Source of the DNA: Rutpela maculata
Taxonomy: Eukaryota; Arthropoda; Insecta; Coleoptera; Cerambycidae
Length of the DNA stretch: 64,000 nucleotides
Assembly (NCBI GenBank): GCA_936432065.2
Contig: OW386285.2
Span: 413,742,547 to 413,806,546 of the forward strand
Direction of reading: 5' to 3'
Position numbers and translations under genes: made by a program. Every line of letters starts with the position of its first letter. Position 1 is the first letter of the stretch. The notes below the pieces were generated by a model, which worked only from the letters and a program-made list of their open reading frames with translations, was not told where the DNA came from and searched no databases. Below, piece after piece: positions 55,722-64,000 of this stretch.

Positions 55722-56255
55722 TTAATCTTCCTCACTGTCATCTGCAATCCCTGTACTCATGCTATCCTTTTGGAACAATAGGGAGAAAACTTCTGCCGGT
55801 TTAGGTATGCTTGCTAGATACCATCCGTACGAAAGGTAATACACGACAGCAGCTACATGGGAACAACATCCAACAGATTGATACCCATTGGCACATTCAC
55901 AGAAATGTCTTCTAACGCCGACACTGTGGGGAATATAGTCGAGAAAACATCGGTAAACCTTCGTTTTGATGTGACGTGAACAAACTTGTATTTTGAGTAC
56001 ATTGGACTGGTCCTTAGCGTACTGAAGATTAAGTGTTCCGTCTTCATTTATGACTTCGAGGTACGAAATCGTTTGTTTATATTGATACGATCCGGTAAAA
56101 AACAGTTTTAAATCCGTCATTTCTGGGAAGTCCAATACATCTTTGCTGGAAATATCTACAAAAGGCAGTTTTGTAATTTCTTTGAATGTGCCAGTGGGAA
56201 TCGAACTGTTGGATGTTGTTCCCATGTAGCTGCTGTCGTGCATTACCTTTCGCAA
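55722..56255 (-). pseudogene. C-terminal part of a transposase with SWIM zinc finger
   Basis: 177 codons. FPEMTDLKLFFTGSYQYKQT, NVLKIQVCSRHIKTKVYRCF, then CECANGYQSVGCCSHVAAVV, a SWIM-type zinc finger CxCxnCxH (C119, C121, C131, H133), and YYLSYGWYLASIPKPAEVF. From family knowledge this block follows a DDE (Tnp_4-like) transposase core in many insect TEs. The core itself is not here and the ATG is internal. The last 28 codons (PKPAEV.. to the stop) lie in the left arm of FB1, and a diverged copy, in frame to its own stop, lies in the right arm (56277-56360, plus). Confidence 0.75.
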
Positions 56256-56276
56256 GGACGATATCTATCAAGCATA

Positions 56277-56360
56277 CCTAAACCGGCGGAAGTTCTTTCT
56301 CTATTGTTTCAGAAGGATAGCATGAGTGCAGTGATTGCAGATGACAGTGAGGAAGATTAA
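56277..56360 (+). pseudogene. Inverted copy of the SWIM transposase tail
   Basis: 28 codons PKPAEVLSLLFQKDSMSAVI, then ADDSEED and stop; against the minus copy it differs by a few substitutions and no frameshift. It exists because the FB1 right arm duplicates the gene's 3' end. Confidence 0.85.
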
Positions 56361-58019
56361 CATCCATATCCATCACAGGTTAGTAATGCTACGATTTAGT
56401 GCTGCAAATTATTAACAACACATGACTGTTAAGACCAAGCTCTTATCCCCGCTGACGGTAATATCGATAGTACCGCTGACTTTAGTTTTCACCCTTAATG
56501 ATATTTAACATTCCGGCCATAAACTGATTTTTGCGGCGCAAGAGAGTTAAACTCAATTGATCACCTAATTAACTGTCAGCGTTGCAGCGTTATATTGGTT
56601 TCTCTTACAACGTTCACCATTTCCATAATCACTAATCACTAGTATGTATACACTACTCAGGTATCCATATTTACTTTGCATTTTGGCCTTCTTTACGTGC
56701 AAGGGGTTAATTGTTGACAAAATATGCATACGACACTGCACACTTCGGCATTTTTTTTAAGTATGGCGTAATCTTCGCACAAAACTGGGAAAAAAGCATA
56801 ACATAAGTGAGTCCCCAGACATGCTACAGAAAAAAATTCAGGCTGGTACCCCAGGGATAAGTTACCCTAAAAAAAAATTGAAAATAATATATATGTTTTT
56901 TTTACTGTATCTGTTTTCGGAATTTGAGCGTGATTTTTTATTTAGTACTTTCTCAGTAGGTCTTTAACATATATTTTTTACAAAATGATTGAATGCGCCG
57001 TTTCTTAGAAAAAAAAGTTATGCTAAAACCAACCCTCCCTTACTCACCCCAAACCGGTCTCTTTTTCGGGCTAATATTTTGTGAAATGGGTACTTTCCAA
57101 GATTGCTTCCTACTGCACAAATATAAGCGCCAGACGCTTGGGGGCAGTTACACCATGCTTACCCGGCTATGCCCTTTGTAAAAAAATAAAAACCACCAAA
57201 AATTGCCTTTTTTAACGGTTTAAGAAATATGATGTAATAATTCATCAATTTTAACGAAAGTTGGTGGAACCATGCGCTTTATTGAACTAAACCTCCGTGC
57301 CAAATAGAGCAAAATATTTATTCAAACGGCTAAAAATCAACAATAATTTCGAATTTTCCACCGCATTTTGTTTAAGTGCATGGACTTGTAGTAGGACAAT
57401 TTTTATTTTAAAGTGTAGGTTTTTACATGTACCTTACGGTGGTGTTTAGGAAGAAGAAAAAAAATTAAATTTAAACTAATTTTTTGGAATTTAATTGTAA
57501 TTATGGATATTGCACGTATAAACAATTTCAAATACCTACGTGATTTTTTTGTGAAACCAAAAACGATGAGCGAATTATGAAAGTATACGAAATAACCAAC
57601 GTTTAAAAAAAAGAATGATGTTCTACTTGCATTTGAATCCGTGACACGTTAGTTTTTGCGTTTCAGTCGATTACAAGTAACCATATTGATATTTTTTCTT
57701 TACATTTACGCATATTGTTCCAAAATGATTATATTTCTCTATCTGCTAGTTGAAAATTATCCACAACCAAAACTTTTTGAATTACATCGCATAAAGCACC
57801 ATTGAGGACATAACGCAAGTTCGAAAAAAAATTATCTCCCCACTCCCTGAATATTGTAACTAGGCAATGGAGTGATGTATAATCACCTCATTTTCATCAT
57901 ATCGAGTCTTTTTTTAAACTTTTTTAGTCTTTTTCGTATATTCTAATTCTTTTATTTAACAAAATATAATTTGTTAAATTTTTATTCATCATAAATTCAA
58001 CAATCTTTATCATTTTATA

Positions 58020-58082
58020 ATGTTTTCGGCTCTTGTCATATCTGATTTTCCGTTTCTTTTTAATATGTTTGTGTTTTGTGTT
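58020..58082 (+). pseudogene. Inverted copy of the start of the FB2 loop gene fragment
   Basis: Reads MFSALVISDFPFLFNMFVFC, the same as the opening of the minus ORF at 60066, with one substitution, and stops matching where the arm ends. Confidence 0.85.
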
Positions 58083-59135
58083 TATTTCCAATTTTTAATG
58101 TATTGTAACGTAAAATAATTTGTTTGGCCGTTATTTAATTAAAATGGATTGGAAATTTTAGTTTCTAAATATTTATTTTGTGGGACCAGACTGGATATTT
58201 GAATGTAAAGAAAATTGAAGACAACATTTAGATAAATGATACTTAAAATATATTCTGTTTATAAAATTAACGTGATTAGTTTTAATCGGTACACCTATTT
58301 ATTTATTTTTTATTCACCGATAAATCAACATACATAGATCATTTACAGGTTGCTTTATAATATCAATAATAACTTAAATAATAAATTATAATATAAATAT
58401 ATAAGTATACAAATTTTAATAAGACATATGGCCAAAGTCAGTTAAGTTACCAATCTAATTTACTTAATATTAATTTGAAGCAAATATACATGTTTTGTGC
58501 ACTATTTATGCAATACTTATTTTGTGAAGAAAAACAATTAAAAGTTGTATTGTTATTCTTTACATATTACAGTCTTCCTAAAATTACATAATGTTGTACA
58601 GAATATGTCATCATCACACTATTATTTCAGACATTATACAATATTCAATGGTGAACTAGAGTAAATTCATCAACAAACATGTTTTCTGAAGTACTATTAT
58701 ATAATATGCGAGCTAATATGCTATTAACATATAGTAGGAACAGTATAGTGGTCCCAGTTTTGAGCCTTATAGTGCTGCGAATGATATCTCATATGGAAAA
58801 ACAGTTTTCTAGAAAACGTCTTTAACGATTTTGTAAATTGATCTAACAACATACCATTATTTGTTTTTTTCTGTAAAATTCACACAAAGGTTATTTACTG
58901 AAAAACAAATAATTTGAAAGTCAGTCGAGAAAGTAAGTTCGGCCTGGCCGTACCATTTACTTCATATGTAAGAGAACGTTGATAGAGTTGTAATGCAGTG
59001 GTATAGAAGAAGAATAGAAATATTCTTTAATCATACCTACAAATATTATTGTAGTTTCCTTTTTTTAAAAACAAAATCTGAATCATCTGATTCATCTTCA
59101 TCGACGGAGCTTTCTTCACTTACTTCACTATCAAT

Positions 59136-60066
59136 TTAAAAATCGTCCTCACTTTCCAAAACATGGCTTACTTCGTTGTTGTCAATGTCTTCAGCTGTAA
59201 CAAATGAATTTTTAAAGTCTGCTTCATCTGTTTCCATTTTAGAAATCGATAAAACTTCGTCTTCATCGTCGTCAAGTTCATCCTCAGTTTGTTTCAATGT
59301 TATTTCAGAACAGTTGTTGCAATTGAATCCATTACAAAAATGACACAAATTTGTGCATCCTTTTACATGAACAAAGTTTTGTTTTGCAACCCGATTTACA
59401 CATACAGCAAATAGTCTTCAATAAATTATCTGGCAAAAATTTTTTGTTGTTGTCACTGGCATTAATCCATTTATGGTATCTTTCCAACCATACTCTTCAG
59501 GATTTTTGTCTGCAAATCCTAACCATTTCTGTATTTAAAAATACACCCTCAATGAATGCTCTTTTGCAGCCTCTTCGGTTGGTGGGAGAACAGATAATTT
59601 ACATGATGTTTTTGAAGTGCATTTTTTAAAACATTCAAAACGCAGAACGGGTAAACATGTGTTTTTCATTGGATCTGAACCATACAGTGCTACGATACAA
59701 CTTATGCCAGCAGCAAATATCCTTGCCTTTGTAGCTTGTCAATCGTAAAAAACTTGCACATCTTTTTGTAAGAATGGATATTTTAGAAGTATACTAATAA
59801 TTTTTTTCCCCAATTCTTGAAAAGGCAGAAGTTGTGTCACATCCGCAAAATGCGTGTAGAAACATTACCCAGTTATTTAAATTTTGATACTTAAAACTAT
59901 TTTGAGTAAAATATTTGTCACATACGTTGCCTAACATCGGTTTGTAGAAATAAATATTGTCTTTTATTATTACAGCGAGCTGTGTCAAAATAATTAGTAA
60001 ATCGACACAAAACACAAACATTTTAAAAAGAAACGGAAAATCAGATATGACAAGAGCCGAAAACAT
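59136..60066 (-). pseudogene. Fragment of an uncharacterised protein with GCDTTS motif and CXC-like tail
   Basis: Minus strand from 60066: VDLLIILTQLAVIIKDNIYF, NWVMFLHAFCGCDTTSAFSR, a stop/shift near 59794, then AAGISCIVALYGSD, LPPTEEAAKEHSLRV (one stop follows in YF*IQKWLGF), EEYGWKDTINGLMPV, a shift near 59457, LPDNLLKTICCMCKSGCKTK, LCSCK, a shift near 59350, GCTNLCHFCNGFNCNNCSE, then an acidic tail to 59136. The order (GCDTTS, LPPT..EH.LRV, YGW, Cys-rich, acidic) matches an uncharacterised protein class I know from many invertebrate genomes. The D-rich first part could be a PIN/FEN-like nuclease; that is a guess. At least four disruptions. Confidence 0.7.
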
Positions 60067-61097
60067 TATAAAATAATAAAGACTGTTGAATTTATGATGA
60101 ATAAAAATTTAACAAACTATATTTTGTTAAATAAAAGAATCAAAACATACGAAAAAGACTAAAAATATTAAAAAAAAAGGACTCGATATGATGAAAATGG
60201 AGCGATTAATTGAATTAGTTGCCTAGTTACAATATTCAGGGAGTGGGGAGATAATTTTTTTTTTCGAATGTGCGTTATGTCTTCAATGGTGCTTTATGCG
60301 ATGTAATTCAAAAAGTTTTAGTTGTGGATAATTTTCAACTATCAGAGAGAGAAATATAATCATTTTTGAACAATTTGCGCGAATTTCAAGAAAAAATATC
60401 AATATGTTTACTTACAATCGACTGAAACGCAAAAACTAACGTATCACGGATTCAAATGCAAGTAGAACATCATTCAAGTAGTCATTTGAAATTGTTTATA
60501 CGTGAAATATCCATAATTACAATTAAATACCAAAAAATTAGTTTAAATTTAAATTTATTTTTTTTTCCTAAACACCACGTAACGTACATGTAAACACCTA
60601 CACTATAAAAGAATAATTGTCCCACTACGAGTCGATGCACTTAAACAAAATGGGATGGAAATTTCGAAATTATTGTTGATTTTTAACCGTTTGAATAAAT
60701 ATTTTGCTCTAAAATTTGGCACGGAGGTTTAGTTCAATAAAGCGCATGGTTCCACCAACTTTCGTTAAAATTGGAGGATTATTACATCATATGTTTCATA
60801 AACTGTTAAAAAAAGGCAATTTTTGGTGGTTTTAATTTTTTACAAATTTACAAATTATCAAGAAGTTTCTTCGTCTGCCTAGTCTTATTCATAATTTCAT
60901 AGCGAACAGTTTGGTATTTTTTTTATTGCGATACGATTACTATGACATGAGATAAGTGGAAAAATAACAGAAAATTGAAAAATAAATTGTTAAAATTCTA
61001 CCAGAAACAATGGACGGATTTTGCAAAAAATTGCTCAGAGCACTTGTTATTATACCTACAACAAATTAACACAATAAAATTGCTGTAGCTAGAGAAT

Positions 61098-61428
61098 TGG
61101 ACTACCAATAAAAATGTATTGGAGCCAATTTCTACTCGACTTCCTCCAGCACCAGATGAACTAATCTGCAATTGTACGGAAGGTTGCGGCCCGAATTGTG
61201 CATGTAGAAAAATAGGATTACCATGTTCTATAATTGTGGCCAGTAATGTTTAAATACCGCTTCCGATGATACGACAGCGTAATCATCTGAAGTAAACGAT
61301 GATGATATAGACCCTATCGTTATGCTATTCGCAGACATGATTTTAGAAAATAATAGTAATGAAAATGATGATGATAACTATGAAGAAGAATTATGTGAAG
61401 AAGAAGAAAATGATGAAGAATCGTCATA
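61098..61428 (+). pseudogene. C-terminal fragment of the same CXC-like family
   Basis: Directly outside the FB2 right arm. Reads NWTTNKNVLEPISTRLPPAP, DELICNCTEGCGPNCACRKI, GLPCSIIV and a stop near 61250; a later open frame DDDIDPIVMLFADMIL.. ends in an acidic tail EEELCEEEENDEESS with a stop at 61428. Cys spacing C.C...C...C.C....L.C equals 38.1 kb. About 40 residues seem lost between the two parts. Confidence 0.65.
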
Positions 61429-62450
61429 ATTATTAATATCAATCAAAATAAGTTGATATTCTAGCAACACACATTACTATAAATGGTACCTAAAATGATG
61501 AAGAAGTGATGAAAAATCATCATATGACACATGGATTATGCCTACAGGGTGATGCAAAAACGAATACATTGCAACGCCTAAGCTTTCCCGGCCTCCTATT
61601 TCAAATTCTACTGGTCCGGCGTCAATTTTGTATAGAACCTTTTTGCAGAGTTTCAAAATATTTTTCATAGTAACTAAAATTAGAGTAAAACTAATAGATT
61701 ACGAGAAGAAAATCTAATTTTTGCGACCTTTGGCCTTGAATAACTTTTTTGCGTACACAATTTCACAATGGACTTTTGACACATATAAGCTAGGCATATT
61801 AGGAAATAAATGGGGGTTCAGAGGAAAGTTTTGCTATAGTTTTGATTTTCTCACTATGTTTTTGGGGTCACTGAATATGAATTTGAAGTTTGCAGGCAAA
61901 GATTTGGCCCGGAACTTTGTTTTTTTTTGGCACTTTTTGCCCAAATTTTGGCACTTTTCTCAGATTTTGGCCTATATCTCAGAAAGGAAGCGTTTTTTCG
62001 CCAAGCCCATTCCATGTAAAATTAAAGTAGACAAAATTTCCTACATTTTTCATACAACGTTTTTTTGCAAGACTAACCGTTCCGCCGCTAGAGCGCGCCA
62101 AAAAGCTATATTCCCATATCCAGTGAAATTCACCGTTTTTGCGGAAATCGCCCTTGCTATGATACTTAACTGTTGACCGTAAATGATTATTATAATGAAC
62201 TCGTGTTTTGTGTGGGTTGTCATGATTGCTGAATATAAAGTTCTAAATTTCCAAAATTTGCCTGAGACTCTTGGTCAGCGGATCAAGTCGTAGAAATGTT
62301 GGAAGGAATACTCGAATGGTTTTTTACAAGCTTTTATTTAATTTGCTATGTATGTATGTTAGTTTGTTTAGGGCAAATCTTGCAACTGAATTTTAAAACA
62401 GTTATCCTTAACCGGGTACGTTTTCCCCTCCGAGTCTTCATTTATCCGCA
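61429..62450. other. Non-coding stretch
   Basis: The ORF of 151 codons at 61721-62176 is rich in Phe/Lys with no recognisable fold, and contains the TATATCTCAGAAAGG phrase found in foldback arms, so it is probably repeat DNA. Confidence 0.5.
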
Positions 62451-62720
62451 ATAATAATAATAATAATAATGTTTATTCACCATTTGTAATGATACAGATT
62501 ATGTATATATGGTAAGCCAAGAACAGATAAATAAAAAATAGTGCAATATAACAATGAAGAAACAAATAACAACAAGATAAAAAACAACACAAGAGAACAC
62601 AATTATATAAAAGAAAAATAAATATAATTGTTAAAAGTTAAAAAGAATGAACCATTAATAATAGTAATAAAAAAAAGAAAAAGACTGAACTAGTTAGTCG
62701 GAGAACGAGCAATGTCTAAG
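62451..62720 (-). mobile_element. LINE 3' end fragment
   Basis: (AAT)n at 62451-62470 followed, on the minus strand reading toward it, by AATAAACATT; AT/A-rich UTR, no coding. Extent to the right is approximate. 62720-63460 shows no gene; GCCGGCCGCGGCCGGT at 63221 is a perfect GC palindrome in AT-rich DNA. Confidence 0.5.
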
Positions 62721-63464
62721 ATGCACCCTCTATAACACTCGCGAACAACCACCTAAAAAAAATTGATTCTTATGTAAATCGACCTGGCGGATCCGATTTT
62801 GGAGTTCGCCAGACAATCCGGAATTGCGAAACTGGTCAAAATCGGCAATTTCCGAAAAATCTCAAATTTTATAGATATTTTCTAATTTTTACTTATCACC
62901 CTATATATCCCTTAGTTTATGTCCGATTAAATTGAATTTTTTAGGAGAGCCAATTTATATCATGACGGACATGACAGAAATGCAAAAAATTTACGTGTCA
63001 CCAGTAATATTTTTTTTAATAGTTGGTGACACGAAATTTGTTAAAAATGCAGCAACAAATACTCGATCGAGAAAACTTTTTTGTTTTTAAAGATAGATGT
63101 ATATAGTAAGCTACAAAGTTGTAGCCAAAGAACCAAAGAAACTATTTTATTTCAGCGATTTTTTTGATAACTGGCTTGGTTTTTAACATAACGGTGCCGC
63201 AATATAGAAAAGAACTATGCCGGCCGCGGCCGGTCACGTACTGCACAAGCGATAACGCCATGCATAGCTTGAGAGCGCCAGGATTTGTATTGTACTAATA
63301 ATAACCTATTTAATAATCGTTTATTCAGTAAATTTTAATTTTGAAAAAGGAGCAAAATATAAAAAATAAAGTTTTAAATTTTGATAAAGGCAATTTAGAC
63401 ATACTCATTTTATTTCCACATTTAACTTCTACTCGTATAATTAAGCAGCAATATTTAAGAGATA

Positions 63465-63775
63465 GTTAACACATTTGTATTTTTTTTATCGCAAATTATA
63501 CAACGTTTTGGGCTTTCAAGGGTTTTCCTTTTTTTATAACCAGTATTAGCCACATCTGTGCTTTCTGCTTTTTGTTTATAAGCTTTTCGGGTGTAATTTC
63601 TTCTGCATCTTGCATGATAGACAGGACATTTTGATAAAAATAAATCCCTTTTTTTTAGTGTAATATTTCAACTTATATATTATAGAAACTGCTTTAAATG
63701 CTTAGTCCAGTGCTTCTTCCGTAACACCCTGCACAGTTTCTTCACTATTTTGTTGGCAAAATATGCATTTCATAA
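63465..63775 (-). pseudogene. N-terminal fragment of the GCDTTS/CXC family (putative)
   Basis: The minus strand reads NFMKCIFCQQNSEETVQGVT, EEALD then a stop and AFKAVSIIYKLKYY; after a shift near 63640, KCPVYHARCRRNYTRKAYKQ, then PKRCIICDKK. A CxxC start, a VYH..CRR.YT block and a second CxxC is how N-termini of this family look to me. It runs opposite to the C-terminal fragment at 61.1 kb, so the two are not one gene. Confidence 0.45.
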
Positions 63776-64000
63776 AGTTTAACTTTGAGTTTAACTGTTA
63801 AAAAAAAGTTGAAAACGCGCACAAAACTGCTGACGTTAAAAAAATTGCTTAAAAGTTGTTCTTTGTTCAAATCAAATATTAAAACTAGTTTTAAATGTCT
63901 GGAAAAGAAATTCCGTTACTTTAATATGCACCTTACCCTCTATAGCACTTTCCTAACGCAATAATAATAATTATTATAGCTGCAACTCATCGATTTTCAA
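63776..64000. other. End of window, no gene
   Basis: AT-rich. CCTCTATAGCACTTTCC at 63938 resembles CCTCTATAACACTCGCG at 62727, and AATAATAATAATTATTAT at 63961 is palindromic. Confidence 0.4.

Larger units (their letters stand above)
54903..57177. mobile_element. Foldback FB1 inserted in FB2
   Basis: Ends AAAGGGCATAGCCGGGTAAG and, inverted, CTTACCCGGCTATGCCCTTT. Arms 54903-55819 and 56268-57177 (about 910 bases each) are nearly identical. The uninterrupted right arm of FB2 shows the empty site (ATAATTTGTAAATTTGTAAAAA). The loop (55820-56267) carries coding sequence. The arms contain TAACTGTCAGCGTTGCAGCG, ACCCCTTGCACGTAAAG-type sequence and TACCCCAGGGATAAGTTACC. Confidence 0.92.
54640..61098. 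mobile_element. Large foldback FB2, host of a second foldback
   Basis: The left arm is in two pieces (54640-54902 and 57178-58082) around FB1; together they are inverted copies of the right arm (60003-61098). Landmarks: CATAGCGAACAGTTTGGTAT, GACGGATTTTGCAAAAAATTG, AGTTGGTGGAACCATGCGCT, GTCATATCTGATTTTCCGTT. The loop (58083-60002) holds a gene fragment on the minus strand; 58083-59135 is AT-rich without a gene. Without FB1 the element is about 4.2 kb. No clear TSD. Confidence 0.85.

Noticed and set aside
54640..61098. All palindromes as assembly artefacts
   Set aside because: Arms differ by substitutions and small indels and FB1 has clean ends within an FB2 arm, which artefacts would not give; the 45.2-kb hairpin is the one where an artefact remains plausible.
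61721..62176. 151-aa plus-strand ORF
   Set aside because: Phe/Lys-rich, no motif, shares phrases with non-coding foldback arms; probably repeat DNA read by chance.

Overview
This is a window of an AT-rich insect-like nuclear genome made almost entirely of transposable elements (TEs) and their wreckage. I recognise no host housekeeping gene, rRNA, true tRNA or CRISPR. The eukaryotic, probably insect, assignment rests on BEL/Pao and Ty3/Gypsy LTR elements, Jockey-, CR1/L2- and R2-like LINEs with (TAA)n or (TTGAA)n tails, hAT-type MITEs with 8-bp target-site duplications (TSDs), a PIF/Harbinger remnant and many foldback elements. The order and species cannot be decided from the sequence alone.

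Layout. 1-2.05 kb: 3' half of a BEL/Pao element (integrase and probable 3' LTR). 2.2-6.1 kb: dispersed repeats A and B (B nested in A), a small MITE and a precise hAT MITE. 6.2-8.1 kb: 5'-truncated Jockey-like LINE with a 13-bp TSD. 8.1-13.7 kb: decayed repeats, a full copy of repeat A, no gene. 13.7-15.4 kb: frameshifted Gypsy-type gag between inverted repeats. 15.9-18.0 kb: an inverted-repeat element dotted with GTCTGGCT words, abutting a PIF/Harbinger transposase remnant. 18.6-22.5 kb: hAT-like foldback containing foldback B and a cysteine-rich (CXC-like) gene end. 22.6-24.2 kb: near-perfect palindrome. 24.2-30.0 kb (minus): a LINE with ORF1 and ORF2, split by a second LINE so that a chimeric 553-aa ORF results. 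30.8-33.6 kb: 2.8-kb palindrome. 34.6-37.2 kb: decayed LINE. 37.3-38.3 kb: two fragments of the cysteine-rich family, one with a visible GT-AG intron. 39.6-41.3 kb: two R2-like LINE 3' ends separated by a 280-bp (TAATGATAA)n array. 41.7-42.8 kb: repeat A, LINE tails and a tRNA-like SINE head. 43.7-46.6 kb: decayed LINE carrying a hairpin duplication. 48.6-48.9 kb: isolated LTR. 50.3-54.3 kb: young Gypsy element that has lost reverse transcriptase, RNase H and the integrase core but keeps one 894-codon ORF. 54.6-61.1 kb: two large foldbacks, one inside the other, each with a protein-gene fragment in its loop. 61.1-64 kb: more pieces of the same cysteine-rich family.

The best candidate for something undescribed is the recurring link between long foldback elements and pieces of two protein genes: a transposase tail with a SWIM zinc finger, and an uncharacterised CXC-like protein with a GCDTTS motif. 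In two foldbacks the edge of the gene fragment is itself copied into both inverted arms, which suggests the arms formed by inverted duplication of DNA that already contained the gene. Nothing here looks like a working operon or pathway; most reading frames are broken. The exceptions are the Jockey 3' ORF, the BEL integrase after its one stop, the deleted Gypsy polyprotein and the chimeric LINE ORF.
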